Shown one piece after another: positions 23,624 through 38,600 of a DNA stretch of 64,000 nucleotides. A program made the translations under genes and the position numbers. Under the pieces are notes generated by a model. The model did no database searches. It had not been told where the DNA came from and saw nothing but the letters and a program-made list of their open reading frames with translations. This DNA comes from Monarcha castaneiventris obscurior (taxonomy: Eukaryota; Chordata; Aves; Passeriformes; Monarchidae): positions 8,382,001 to 8,446,000 of the forward strand of contig JAMPIT010000379.1 of NCBI GenBank assembly GCA_026261815.1, given 5' to 3'. Position 1 is the first letter of the stretch. Each line of letters begins with the position of its first letter.

Positions 23624-26600
23624 CTACAGGAAAAGAAAAAAAAAATTAAAACGTGGGATTATTCTACTGATTTTTGTATTTTTAAGTTCAAACTGATTCT
23701 CATTATATAGTATTCAGGAGACCCTCAGGAGTATGGCAAAGCTCTAGGCAGTGTGGATGCAAATAGCTAACCCACTGCTCACTCAACTCTTTTCTGGTTC
23801 CCCTACTCTTGCTAGTCACTGACTCAAAAGAACAGCAGGAATAGCAGAACTTAGTACAATTTTCATCTAACTTATGCAGAGAGAATTTGTCCCAAGTGTT
23901 ACAAATATTAAAACTGACTTTCTTCTGTATTAATCATAGATGATTTTTCATTACTATTTTCTTACCTTTTTTGCCTGGCAATATTCCTTTTCCATCACTT
24001 TTCCTAGCACCCAAGGTCTCCTAGATGCACCCGATGCTAGGGAGAAAATACATTTAATATTTTGGATAAGCAACTACAGGTACCAGGATATTACACTGTT
24101 TTCTTTTAGAAACTCAGTTTTTTTAAATAAACAAAAACATTAAGTAAGGTCAAGTTTAAATGCAACATTTTGGTGGCCCTTAAAACAATAATTTGCAGTA
24201 CCTAGGTCCACACCAATTTTAACCTATCACCAATACAACTAGTGTTCTGAATTTCATTTCCCCCACATCCCTGATGCAGGAATAGAATCAAGACATGGTT
24301 TCCTGAAGCCCTGAGACAGAAACAAATGTGTCCCTCAGGCAACTGATAAGTCTTCATGTTTGTTTTATGTGCAGTTTTCTCAGATTTGAGATTAACTCTG
24401 TTGAGCAAGTGGTAAGGAATGGAGCAAGCTAAGTCCATTTGAAAAGAGGTCAGTGAATTAAGTACTCACAGCAATATAAAAACTGCCATGGCTTTTACCT
24501 TATGCATGTGAAAAAACTAAGGAAAGCCTACCATATTTCACACAGGTATGAATGCACTACTAATGCCATAGCTCAGAATGTATTACATCTGGAAGTGAGA
24601 CAGGCATTTTCCCCTTATGTTTCACAGATGACACATGACACAGATCCTTCAGCAGACCCAGAATCCAGTTAGGGCTTAGTGGTCTTCTGGAGACTACACA
24701 GTTATTGAAGATCTATCATCTTTCATCGTAAGTGCAATCTACAGTGAGTCTGCTCAGTGAAATTATTTGACAGCTTGTGACATTCAATAACATAGAAACT
24801 TTCACTGATAAAGTAGAATCAATATAAATTTTCTTCTGATGTGTTTTCTTAGACAGTTCTACAAAGTTGGAAGCACAGGTGGGTTTGCAAAAAAACATGA
24901 TAGTTTAAAGACATTCCCATGAATCCACTTCACATAGCTCATGGCTTAGTGCAAAGCATTATTATTTTTCCTCATTTAAAAAGATTTCAATTTAGCTAAG
25001 TTTAGATAGCTGCCAAAAACAACCAATAAAAAGCCTTCATTAAGGGAGAAAAAAAGTAAATGTGCCAGCAACCTGAACATAAACAAAAAAATACAGAAAG
25101 TCTTCTCTGAAAACTTATAATAAATACTGTCTTAATTTGGTGGAAAAACTATGAGCAAAAATATTGCTTGCAAATTCCCATGTACTGTTGTCTACATTTT
25201 GTTATTTATTATTCATGCTACTGAGTAGTTAAAGCAGCCTGATGGGAATGTTAACATACTCTGTGTATGTACCAAATTGGCATTTTCTCCCTATTTTTTT
25301 TTTTTTTACAGCTTACTTTGAAGATGCAGATCTTTTTCCCTACTTTTCCAAGATACTAACATCTATATAAATTTTTAATTAAAAGTGTTCTTCCTTGAAA
25401 AATATTTTGCATCAGAACAAGTAGCAAAAGCTACAAAGATAGCTGACAACTATCTATATTACATGCTTCTTGTATTTATCACATACATATTTATAAAATC
25501 ACTTAGTGTTAGAAAGTTAAGAGTGTTATTTGTAAGAGGAGATAAAAATTAGAAAAAAATCTGACACTTACCACACTCACCTGGTTTGAGATCCAATGCA
25601 GCAAGGGACTCTGAGTGCAAGAAATACAAGGTTGGACTAACAGTAAACAACACGTAGTTGTCATGCCTTTCGTCCAAGATAATGAGAACCAAATCGCCAA
25701 CCTGAAAACTGGGAAAAACAAATAAAATCACAGAACTTAACTAAAAAAGCATAGAAGCTTGAAACTACATTAATTACACTACATTTTTTCTCCCATGTAT
25801 TGCCTGAGACAGACTAAGTTGAACAGTACCAGACATTTCCACTTGCTACGCCAACTCATATATATTTCCTATTTTCTGAAGTCAGCAAAAGCAGGCTATC
25901 TTTAAAAAGTTATTTTGAGATGTTCTACACCCATCAGCTCAAATTATTTTTTTCAAAAGAACTGTCAGGTTTTTTGTTAAAATATAATCAGAAGTACCCA
26001 ACAAAATACTAATGTTTCGATCTTGTATTATTTTTATTCACCGGTACTTAAGTTAACCACTGTAGTGGTGTTTTAAACTGAAGCTAATTTGAACACAGAA
26101 AAATACAACAAAAACATTTATGCAGCTTTCAATCTTAAAGTTTTATGCACACAAGACAAAAAAGGGATGAAGTGTTCATCTTTGATCAAATGATTAAAAG
26201 CTGAAAAAACACTCTGGCGACTACCTAAAAAGCTCTAAAACTCTGCTTTTTCCTGACACCAGGGTAACACAAGAAGCCACCAAGTTCTCATGCAAAGTTT
26301 TAATAATAACAGAATTCAAAGAACAACTTCTGTCTCCAAACTTCTTGTTCCACAGTGCAAATGTCTTGCAAGTAAATTATTTACCCATGGTTATGGCTAC
26401 AAATTAAGCCTGAGAATGGCTACAAAAATTAAGCATTAGATCATGAGGGGGCACTAAGAATAAATATTATTACTACTTTGAGGATGAGGGAGGAAGGGCA
26501 AAGAAAGGGAAAAGCTTCTCCAGAGAAGGAAACTACAGATATATAGTCAGTCAATTGAGTAAATCTAGAGAAATTTAGGTAATCATCTCTGAAGGTCATT

Positions 26601-29600
26601 TTTGGATTAAATAAACTATACTCCAAACTTTTCTGCCTGGACTTATTATGAAGACAGGCTGTAACTGGCTTAAAATCATCTCTATTGGACAGATGAATTC
26701 TTCTTTCACAACATCTTCCTCCCCAAAAACTACCAAGACACCTGCCACAATTTTCAGACGCTAAAGGGAAAAAACCAATTCTTCACGTGCTGACTTTGTT
26801 ACAGCAAAAATGGAAATTGGTGTAATTTGAAACAACATTAACAGACTAATCTGCGCCGGTTTTCTTTCTAAAAAGATTTTTAATATTAGTCAAGTAATTT
26901 AGAAGCCTAATATTAATTAAGAAGTTGTTTGTAGCTTTCACATTTTACAAAAATATTTCTTTTTCCAGCAACAATTCTACATGCAGCTGCTAACAGATTG
27001 GTAAGATCTAACAAAATGTTTGAGTTAATTTTATTTCATTCTGTCAGAGTAAGCCAAGAACTTTGAACACTTCAGGAAGGTAAGACTTCTCTTGAAATAT
27101 AATATAGCACTATGCATATTCAGGGTGAACAGATTTCCTTCTACCTTCTCCTAGCATGACTTCAAGGTTACAGATAAACAAAAAAGTAATCTAAAAAAAA
27201 AACCCTCAGAGAATTCTAGAAATCCTATCAAATACAGAATTCAAGAAAGTCACTGACAGAGAGTTCAAAAAGGCTGGTTTTTTGTTTATAAAAAGGCTTT
27301 ATAAAATTTGATTTATGCTCAACTGTGATGGTTCAATAAATGATGGCTAAATTATAGAGATCTATGCATCTTTTCACCACAGAGCAAGAAGAGAAGAATT
27401 GTAACATTAACTACACACTCATTTCATTGAAAGCATATCCATCTATTTATATGAAAATTAACATCTACTTACTCTCTAATTGCTATTTTTTCAGAATGTC
27501 TTGAGGATACTGATGACATGCTTTGGGACATCTATAAAAAAGAAAAAAGCTATGAAGTACTGGCAAGCTATGATGAAATGTACATTGCAGGTAAGAACAT
27601 GGCAAGATAATTTTTGATTCATTTCAAACAGTGCCTAGTCTTGCAGATTTTATACTCACTCAGAAAACCAACATACTTTTATCATCCTGTTCTGTATTAA
27701 GTTTGGTTGTTTGTGATTTGTTTTTGGTTTCCACTACAGTGCTTTCTTTTAACAGCTACCTTTGATTATGAAATTTCTTGCATAATGAACTTCTCCCTCC
27801 TTATTTAGAACTGGGAAAAGTGCTTTTCAGATCAATGCCAGTGAAGATTCATTCTGAGCATACACAAGACCTATGATCCAACTGTGCATTCTAACACAGA
27901 ACCCAAGGGCATTAGAAAAAGCTGATGGTAGAACACTGGAGTTTAAACATGTTTATTACAATTAAACTCTAGATGTTGAACTCAATATGGTCTCTCAGTT
28001 TATCTAAGCACTGTCACAAAATATAAAGCTTATTGTCATAAACAGAGCAGCACTCTCTGGAACAAAATTGGAGTCTATAATTCTTTGTTTAGTAAGACCA
28101 AACAAAGGCTTAATTATGTGAGGTTTTGGACATAAGAATTATCTCCTGTACGTATAATATTTGCCTTTAATTCCGTTTGAATTAATTAATACTGGCACAT
28201 GGACCAACTTCAATAGGATAAACTAGACCTAAAAATGAATAAAAGTGTATACACAAGGCTTCTACAATAACTATGATAACCTGAAATGACAATGGGTAAC
28301 GCTACTTCTACCTCTGAAGGAATACTTGTCCCAGTGCAGGCAAGTAGCTGGAGAAGCTGATCTGATATAAATGTATCTGTTCCATTACCCTCTGGTAACC
28401 TCCTTACAAAAGACAATTCATACTTGCTCCACAGAAACTCTGACTAGAGGTCCTGCAGATTTTCCATACATTCCTACTTCCTGGACCATTTTTACATGCT
28501 ATTCAAATCGAGATTGCTCATACTTGAAGTTTAGCACATGATTTTTCAGCTGTAACTCAAATATTGTTCCCTACAGGGTATTTCCTTCCCATTGTCAATC
28601 TTGCCCCCTGCCTTCTCCAGAGGCAGTACCAGCCTGTCTTTATATGAGCTTGAAGACTATTCACAGCTCATTTTCTTCATTTCTTCAAAGAATGGGTTCA
28701 AATTGAATGCAGCACATCACGGAAAGCTCTCAAATTCTGATGACATGTTCAGCAGTTTTCTTTACAGGATCAAACTGCAGATTTTTTTTTTATTTATTTT
28801 TTGGGTAGAGGCTACTTTTCTTTCTTGAAAAAGTTGCAGCTAGCATGAAATTTGTCAAATTTGCTTAGACTGTTCACGAAAGTGTTTGAGAGTTCTCTTC
28901 AGATATAAAGACCAGATATTGTCTTGCTATTTTTTAAAAATGGAATAAGTGTTAAATTAAAATACAAAATAGCTTGATTTCTGTATTCTTCCTTGATTTC
29001 TAACTTCAAGAAAAACAGAACAAATTAGAATGTTGAGAATAATTCCATGAAAACCTAGTAAGGAATGTTTTATGAGTACAACTGTAATAGCCTTTAAACT
29101 AAAAAAACGTTTCCCTTTCTCAGTAATTCATTTACTTTAATAAAAATCCTGTAATAACATTCCAAGTATTAAAAGGAGTTCCTTTTTGTTCCTTGCAGAA
29201 GTAACCCACAAGTTCTCCTGCAAAAGCCAGTAACCTATGAAGATTTTCTTTTTCACACAGAATGCCTTCTTATTTGAAGTAACTCAATAGAAATAAATAC
29301 TGGTATTTAAGTGTTGATGTGTATTGCAATTTCAGAAGTGCATTTAAAAGGAGGGGGAGAAGGAAAGAAGGATGAAGAGACAAATAATAAACTCATCTAT
29401 GAAAAAACTCATTTTCTAAGTAAGGAATTGAAAAGATAAGAAGTTCCTATGTCCAGTTAGAAATCAAATTTGAATTGCTTTAGAGACCAATGAACCACCA
29501 ATTTCTCTTGGCTTTGTATTAATCATAACAAGAATAATCTTCTATTTTGTCTTGTACACAGTGTTTCTTCCATTTTACTTTACTCTGAGATGACAAGAGA

Positions 29601-32600
29601 TCAAGAGTTTGATGCAAGAAATCTACAGAGAGGTTTAGAAAACTGTCCAATGTGTTTTGAGTTCCACTGTAGTATGAAAACTACACTTGAATTCTGTGCA
29701 CTTCATTGACATTCTGAATTAAAAACGCTCCTTTAAAAATTATACTTTTAGATGTCTTGCTATCCTTTCTTACACCTAAGTGTGAAATGTAACTTCCCAC
29801 TACACAGGTATCAGTTCCTACCGAACTTCTAGGTATCACCTGTCACTTAAAGAAAGTGAGATCACCATGGCCAGTCCACCCAAAGGATGTGTCGCTTTCC
29901 TATACACACAGCAATTTTTTTAAGACTTAAAATTGAGACCTGTTAGCAAGGATAAACTGGGAATAAAAAAAAGGAGAAGAATTTATAGCCCAGGAGTCCA
30001 GGGCTCTCTGTCACTACATTATTTTTCCTTGCATAGGCATTTACTGTATTTGAGCATTTCACAGGTGGCTGTCTGCTTTTCCAGTTGCTAGGCAGAATTA
30101 GTTCCTCACCTTACAAAGCTGACAGGCGCAGTTTTCCCAAACCAATCTCTAAGTTATTGCTAACATTCCCAATTATGCTTAAAGTGCAGGCATATTTACA
30201 TTCTTGTAAACTGGCCTTCGACCTACTGTTGCTGCAAACTGAATCATGATGCCCTGGAAATTAACACCCTCTACCCCAAGCCTGGATGCTCTGTGTTCTT
30301 TGGGAAGAAGTCACTCTCCAGTCCTGTGAATCTTTTTCCTTGAGAAGACTAAGCTCAGGTACCTCTGGAAGGTTATGAGGTTATCTATTTACCACTTGCC
30401 TTAACACTTGCAACATTTCTTAAGTTAATAAAAATACATTTTTAGATTTTAACAAATTTTTAAACTTTTCTTATGTTTTCATGAGGCTTAAAACATGCAT
30501 TGCACAATTACTTACCAATCTTTGATTTAATCTCTTATTTTCTTCTTCTTTCAACTGCAAAGTCTAAAAGAAAATCTTAATCTGATTAACTGGTTATTAT
30601 ACCTCATACAGTACAAACATTAAAAAAAATAGTTCTGGTAAGTCTAAAGCTCAGCTACTTGTACAATACAACATTTTTCAGTGCTATAACAATTATCAAA
30701 ATATCTTTTGAAAAAATACATGCAAAAAAATAATTAAGTCTAGCAATTATCCCATTACTACAAAACCCACTGCTAAACTATGTTTACCTCCCTACTCATA
30801 CTTTTCTTTTAGTTAGAAAAATAGTCAGTGATAGAAAGGCAAAAGAAATGTAATGCATTATTATGTTACAGCTTCTGCCCATTACAAATCCTATGTAATC
30901 AGATGACAGAATAAAGCAGGTATGTGCTTGTAGTTAGAAACATTCAGGCAGTTGCATCATACAGTGTCACAATCCATTAACAAAAAGCATTCCTGTTCTT
31001 TTATTTGGTCACAGATTTTAGTCCAAGTGATCCTAGAAAGCCAAAAGCTAAAGACACCTTTTTTCTTTTTTTAAAGTAAACTTTAAGAAGACAACTGAGA
31101 TGAAGTTAGATATGACTGGACAGTTAAAAATTACTAGAATCTGAAATACTCCAGTGTAACTTCTAGGGGTTAATCTCACATTTTACCAAGAATACAGCCT
31201 ACAAGGAGAAATTACCCACTTCCATGAGAAACTGGTAAATCAATCTTAAATCCTGTCCAGCTGTTTTGTATGTCTTAATTGGAAAAAGAAATTGCAACTT
31301 TTTTTTTTCTACAGAAATTCTCTGGATCAATGATCTGCCACTCCTAAGAAGTGGTATTACACTGGAGTCATTCATACTAAAGCCTACATAAACAGATCAA
31401 GGATAGGCCAAGAGCCATGTTTTAACAGTTATCTTGAATTACTTCAGTGAATTATACTGATTCAAGAATACAATGAAAAAACATTCCCTGAAATCATTTT
31501 TATAATCATATTTATAATCCTTGCAGACACTGTATTGCATGAGAGTATATAACTGACCACAGCACAACTGCACATATACATATTTTTTAAGTACTTAGTT
31601 GTAACACTTAACCTCACAATCTACTCACTCTTTCTAACAACATTATCCTCTGCTTTTCTTCAGACATATGGACATTTTCACTAAAAGAGAAAGAAAATGG
31701 ATAGATTAAAAATTGAATTTTTCTTCAAATCAAAAGTTATCTTTTCCATACCCACCTGCCATTGTCACTCGCTGAAGAGTGTTATATATTTGCTAGCACA
31801 GAGAGAACAGCATAGAAAGAAACAGTAAGAATCAGCATCAGTATTTCTGGCTGGTGTTTTGGATTTTTTTTCTTTTCTTTCAACCAAGGAGGTTCTTTGT
31901 TACAACAAGCCAGTGACTTTTCAGTCATCAAATAGTTTATCAAGCTACATGGGGGCATTTCTTGCATAATTTTCAAGACATCAGAATGAAAGATACAGCT
32001 CCACATGCTTTGACAGTTAACCCCCGATATTGAAATTCAGCTCCATGATGTCCCATTTTCCTAGTCTGTAGCTTAAAGGCTACTGGGGAGTAGTTTGAAG
32101 TGCCCTAGCAGTCTCTGGTAGAGACACTAAAGTGAACTTGCTACTTTTTGCCATTTACATGCAATAAACTGAGCACTGGGGCACAATAAAATAATGCTAA
32201 TATCCCAAATAATTTCTTAAGAACATAAACAGTAATTTCTAAACCAGTTATAACGTATTTTAAAAGCAGTTTAATAGGGAAGAAACAATTTATTTTCTAG
32301 TCCAAACAGATTTGGTTGCAAGAAGAAAATGGACAAGTTTTGGGATGAAACATGCTAAAAATCCAAGCAAAATGCTCAGCAAAGCTAACAGATTATAATT
32401 AAGCCATACTAATCATTACTAATTATTATTATCATTTCAGTTAAAAGGCTGTTTAGCTCTCATGTAATAGGAAGCAGTCAACAGAAACCTGTAAAAGTTT
32501 GTCTAATCATAACTGAGCCATAATTTTTTTGTTCACAAGCTTAATTTTTGTTGTACATCAGTTCTGAAGAGTGCAGGACTAGAATGATTAGGAACAGCTC

Positions 32601-35600
32601 TTTTTCTAAAGATACGGTACTTCCTAGTTTTATTATCAGTGCAAGTTTAGTTTGGCAAGCACAAACTGTTTTCATCCTCACTTCCACAAAACTACTCAGT
32701 GCTCTGGGTATTGTGATTCTGTCTCAGGCAGCATCGGTTGTGATGGACCCTGACTAAACTTAATGTAAGTACAATTCTGCTCTTGTTCCTCTGGCAAAAA
32801 CCTTGCTTCTCTTGTGTGTTTCCCAGTCAGGTTCGTTACTTCTGTGAAACGTATGGAGGAGAAGTCTGGCGTTCTTCAAAAAGCTAGTAGCACTGAAGTG
32901 AGACACTGTTCAAAAGATACACAGTAACATGCAGCCTCCCAACTCATTCACTATTACAGTTTTTCTTCTGTTTGACTTACATTTTGTATACTTAGGTAAA
33001 TTCTTTTATGTCATGATTGTGGGGCCAAGTTTCACCTTGAGGCTGCATACTTCAAAGTCATCAAACCTACAGATTCCTGATGATTGTGACACCACAATTG
33101 TGTGCATATGTACATTTAAAAGAGTATTTTTAGAAGAGCATCAAAGGCAAGAGGAGAGTTAAACATGCTCATCTGTACTTCACACCATCCAAGAGCACAC
33201 ATTTCCAGAACGAGAGCATGCTCTGAGTATTTCTACTGTAATGCCCCATACTTACTGCACAGCCATCATACTGGTTTCCATCGTGGAGTCCATTCTACCT
33301 TCAGCTCCAAAGTCAGCAACCAGTCTGTCTGTGTCAGGGGGCACCTCAGCTGCACAGGCTCCACAAGCTTCTGACACTGCTGCCAAGTAGGTTGATGGAG
33401 AAAAATTACTACTTCTCAGTTTATTAACTTCTTCTTCAAGCTTCTTCTTCTCTTCAAGTAAGCGAGCACGATCTTCAGAGAGTGTTTCAATCAAATCTAT
33501 GACACAAATAAATGGCATTTCTTTAAATTACAGCAGCACTAAGAATGAAAACCAATCTGTAGAGAATGGAACAGTCCTATTCAAGAAGATGAATACTTCT
33601 TCAGAACTTTGCTTACCCTTATCTTTTTCTTGCTGTTGTGTAAGTACTTTTAATTTGTCACTAAGATCATTAATTATGTTTTCTTTTTTCATTTTCTCTC
33701 TTGCCAGAACAGTGTTAAAGTTGGTCTGAAAACAGAAAGGAAATATTATTGAAAAAAGAAATGTACTGTAAAAATGTAATGCAAAATAGTACAAAGACCG
33801 CATGCATTTCAGTCTTCTGCATTATAATTAAACAAGAAATTACAACTTATCAACTTGTTGTTTTGGTGAAGAGATAAAATGCCCGTACATTTTATTTTTA
33901 TGTTTCTCTGTAAAACTCTTTTTTAATTAACTTCATTTTTAACCCTCTCACTCCCTCAAGCCTGATACATACAAATAGTACAATAATAAAGAAATAATTT
34001 AAAAAATTCTAAGTTGTGGGTTTTTATTTAAATATAATACTTTATATTCCAGTTAATGTAAAATAGTTGAACATTCTATATTTAAAACAGTTACCTGAAG
34101 GATTAAAATTACTAAGATTAAGCTGAACTGCAACGACATATGTTACGTACAATGATAAAGAAAAATACTGTTATCAATACACTATACACTGAATTAAAAA
34201 TACATTTCAAGTCATGCATTAATTCTTCAGTGAAGAATTAGTTATTGCAAAAGGTACACAGGAATCCTGGTTAATAGCTTGAATAGGTGAACATAAAAAG
34301 AGACCAGCATAGCCTTCAGTACCAGTCTGACAAATCTTTCTGCTTCTTCAATCCTTCTACTGACCATTATGCCCTAGGCCCTTTTAGCGTGTTGCTGAAG
34401 AGACAAAACTACCAACAATCATCTATTAAAAGGATATTTCAAGTTAATTTTAATTTTTCTGTGAATTTTAAGATTGTCTTGATATATGTTTAGCAACTCT
34501 CAGTCTTAAAATGCAAACTATTTGGTGGGCTACACACCTTACATAGGGCACAGCAGCCTTTGTTATGTCTGTATAACAAAACTCTCATATCACAAGCGTA
34601 AGTGACACCTCTAAGGAAACTTCACAGAGTAAAGAACACAAAAACCAAGAAGGACAAAGGCAAAACTAAATACCCAAAACATTCAGTTTTGGGTATTCAG
34701 TTTCAGGTATTTATTATTTCACTTCAGCAGAGCCAATGAAGTAAACTGTCAGCACTGACTGATACACCGTTTTTCTGGGTTTGGGCTATTTGTTTGCTTT
34801 GGCTGGGGTCTGTTTGGGGGGGGGGAATTGGGTTGTTGGTTGTTTTTTTAAAAAAGTTCCAGCTTTCCCTGGAATTTCTTGTCAATGCCTCAGAACCTTC
34901 CCTTCCATGCTCTGCTGAAAAAATGAAGAATACTATTAGATAATGGGGAAAATGGAATACTAAGAAATACTGTGATGAAAAATTAAATCTAATGATTACC
35001 AATGTAGGAAAAAATTCCTATTAGATTTACTATATAAGGCTAACTTCAGTATTAATGCTTGAAGGCCAAGAATTTCAACAATATTCCTTTATAACCATCT
35101 GCAATTTTGTGCTCCCTGCACCCAGTGATTCACAGCATTCATTCACCAAGCTGGCTGATCACTGCGTCCTGTCTCTTTGTCCTTATTTGATCCTACCACA
35201 GCTGCAGTAAGGAGAGGTGCTTAAAACAGAAAATCCTTTCTCAGTGCTTAAATGCAACAAAGCTGTAGGTAATAGCTGTTACTAGCAGAGATTTAATTTA
35301 AGAACTCAAGACTCATCTACGGAAACTAAGACGCTCAAGATGTTCTGAAAGGAAAAAATGCACAGATACAGATGTAAAATATTAATCCAGTGCAACGTGA
35401 TTTTGTATCAAGATGTGGAGTACATAATGACTTTAAGTTTATTATGTAAAATGCATCATACTTTGTTTGAGCCTCAAAATACACAGTATTTATACTTTGA
35501 ACCTCAAAACACCACCTTGTCCACACTAATAAACTTTAAAAACCAGTAAGCAGCATTCCAAATCAATTAGTATTTCAAACAATTACTTTAGTGTTGTCCA

Positions 35601-38600
35601 CAAATTTTGTAATAACTGATATCTTTCTGCAGTTAAAGAGATAAATGAATATAAATTCCAAGCACTTAAGCAAAAGAAAACAGAAAAACCGAATCTGGAT
35701 CGCCAGTCATTTGGTAATTGGTTTGGCCTTTTGGTTTTTTTTCAGTGGGGTTTTTTTGTCTGTTTCTTTGCTTTGGTTATTTTTTAATGCTTAAATGTTT
35801 GATTCCATTAACACATCATATTCTGGCTTCAGATAATCACATAAATTTAGAATGTGGAAGTGTTACAGAGCAAAAGAGAAAACCCTACTCTAACTTCAAA
35901 ACACTGAAAGAACACAATTGTCATGGGACCAAAAATAACTTTAAAAAATAATCTTTACCTGCTGCTCTGCAGTGAGCGATGTTCTAATGTTCTGCATTTC
36001 TTCATTCTTTCTTTTCTCTTGTTCTTCAAGTTGCTCTAAGAACTTCATTTTTTCTTCCTGAAGCTTCTCCTGAAGTTCAGCAACTAAGCTTGATTCAGCA
36101 GTTGATTCAGCAGGAGGACTTAAAAGAAAATGTTTAGGCTTTAAATTTGCAGCATATACTGAGCCCCACAATACATGAAATAAGCACACACGCAAAAAGT
36201 CAGAAGTTAATATTTTAAGACATTATTTCTGAAATATTTAGTAAGTACTGTACTACAATTAAGCCATTACTACCTTCAATTCTACCTTTTAATCATGAGC
36301 ATCTCACCAATTCTTACTCTAGGGCATTATGTTTTTTTAGTGTAGCACACTGGCTTTAACTTTGAAGTTTTGTTGTGGGGCAGAACTTCTTGTTTACATT
36401 TTTTTCCTAACATAACAGAAGGTGTGGAAAGTGGTAAAAAGAACAAACAATGATCAACTTCATGAAGATACTTAGTATGTCAAAATGCAAAGCCTTCAGA
36501 ACTACCACATAATGAAAACAACTCAGCAGTAAATCCTATGTTAAGGAATCCAGATGTGGAATTCAAAACTCTGGACTGCAGAATGTGAAGGACAGCACTA
36601 ATGATTGTAAAGGAAGAAAACCATGAGCAGCCACAGAGGCAGGAAGGATAACGACCTAAAATGGCTTTTGAAACAATGTTACATAGGCCAAATATTTTTC
36701 AGCACTAAAGCAAAAACTAACTACACTCTTCTGTGTTTTGGCTTGAGTTATCAAGAATTCCCCCAACCCCCCTGAAGAACTTTAGAATAGACAAACCCCT
36801 TTGTTGGGCAACATTTGTGAAAAAATGTATTATTTAAAATTTCTATTATTCATCTGCACCAGAACCATATTTAAATCATACTGATATTAAAATTAATCAT
36901 AATTAAACCCAAAGCTCTTAGCTGAACGAAACCAAAACAGGAATCATTTGCCTTTCAGATGGGCTGCCTGAACTACTGACTGCAAATGACAGCCAAGTAA
37001 AGGATACTGCTGTTCTGCAAAGGATGCTAGCACATTACCAGTTTTTATATACCTCATCACTGTATCAGGCAGCAGGTTTAGATATTTAATCTGCAAAGGT
37101 CTAAACAAATACAGCAACAGTGACAAAGCCTACCTTTATTGTTTTCAAGATACCAAAAACATAGATCTTCAGATTGGGGTTTCTTTGCAAACAAACACTT
37201 GTACTACTCTAAGATGACAAAGGATGTACTTAACAATACTTCTACTGCTCTACCACATGGGCATATAGTGAATATACAAACTATTATGCAGCAGCTAAGC
37301 ACTCAATAAGCCCATAAGAAGCCTCAAATAAAAGAGTTCTGAAAACCAACTGAAGGTCTCGGAGCAGCTAAAAAGCCTTTGACATTCCAGAAGTCAGAAG
37401 TAAGGTAAGCAGGGAAAAGAAAGTCATGAAACACACTCAGGCAAATCTTTCTTTGTGCCACTGAGAAAACATTTTCATGCTTTATTAAATTTCAGTTTAT
37501 TTCTAAATGAAGCCCAGCTAAGAGAGAGAAAGAGAGAGAGAGCACATGCTCTGTGGAGAAGCTTCACTAGTTATAATGGTCTGACAGAAGTGGCTGGAAG
37601 ATACCAAAGCAGTAATTCAATTTTCAAAGCAGCTGGGATTCCTATTCTGCTTTTAATATTCTTTACAGTATTGTAACTCTTTTAACTAACCAGCAGACTG
37701 TTTGAAATTGCTTAAAAACAAATCATTAAAGAAATTGTGGTTTTCAGTTGGCTAGTACTACACAGTGTAGAAAGAGTAACTACAATTACAAGTGTGTTGC
37801 AGTTTTATCATCTTTCCTAATCAAAATGACTTCATTTTCAGACACACCAAACCACATTAATTTTTATATCATGGTAATGCATGGATAGCAAACATTTCTT
37901 TGTTGCCTCTAAATATTTTTGTTAGTTTTCATGAAAGTTCAAAAACTAAATTCCTGACACCAGTGCAATACTCAGGTCAAATTTAACAATCCCTCGCTCT
38001 GTCTGTACTTTCTGAATGGTTAATGTAACATTAGTCTTGAAGAAAACAACTTTTATCTGGCATACATATAGTCAACTTTTATTTGGCACGTGACTATATG
38101 TATGCCAGATAAAAGTTGTTTTCTACCATTACAAGTTAACTACTAAACAATCAGTGAGGATAACAAATAAAGTCACATTACTGACACACCTTGGGGTTTT
38201 AGGAATTCAAAAATCAAACAACTAAACAGTGACTTTGAAATATTAGGACAGATTTACATAACATATATGCCCTTTGGTGATAAAACAATAGACTATCTTG
38301 GTATCTAGAGAAAAAAAACTAACAGCAGAATAAAGGCATAAAAAGAAGCCTTAGGAGGCAAAATATATTTCAATGTCACACTAAAAATTAAATTACTTGA
38401 CAAAACTTGTAAAAAAATAACAGCACTTCTTTAGATTGAAGCAGATAATATTTCTTTGAAATACATTATATGTTTTATCCAGTTTGGATAAGAATACACA
38501 CAGCTGTGCTCAAAAGTTCAAATTTAAGTGTAGGTGGATTTTTAAAAAGTCTGATGACACAACTACATCTTTTTCCTGTTGAGTCAAGTTCTTCAAATTT

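Larger units (their letters stand above)
33726..35958 (-). other. RB1CC1 intron with hairpin and G-run
   Basis: Intron of 2,233 nt holding the short inverted repeat (34663-34703) and the G-rich run (34805-34838), which lie within 180 nt of each other. Confidence 0.85.
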
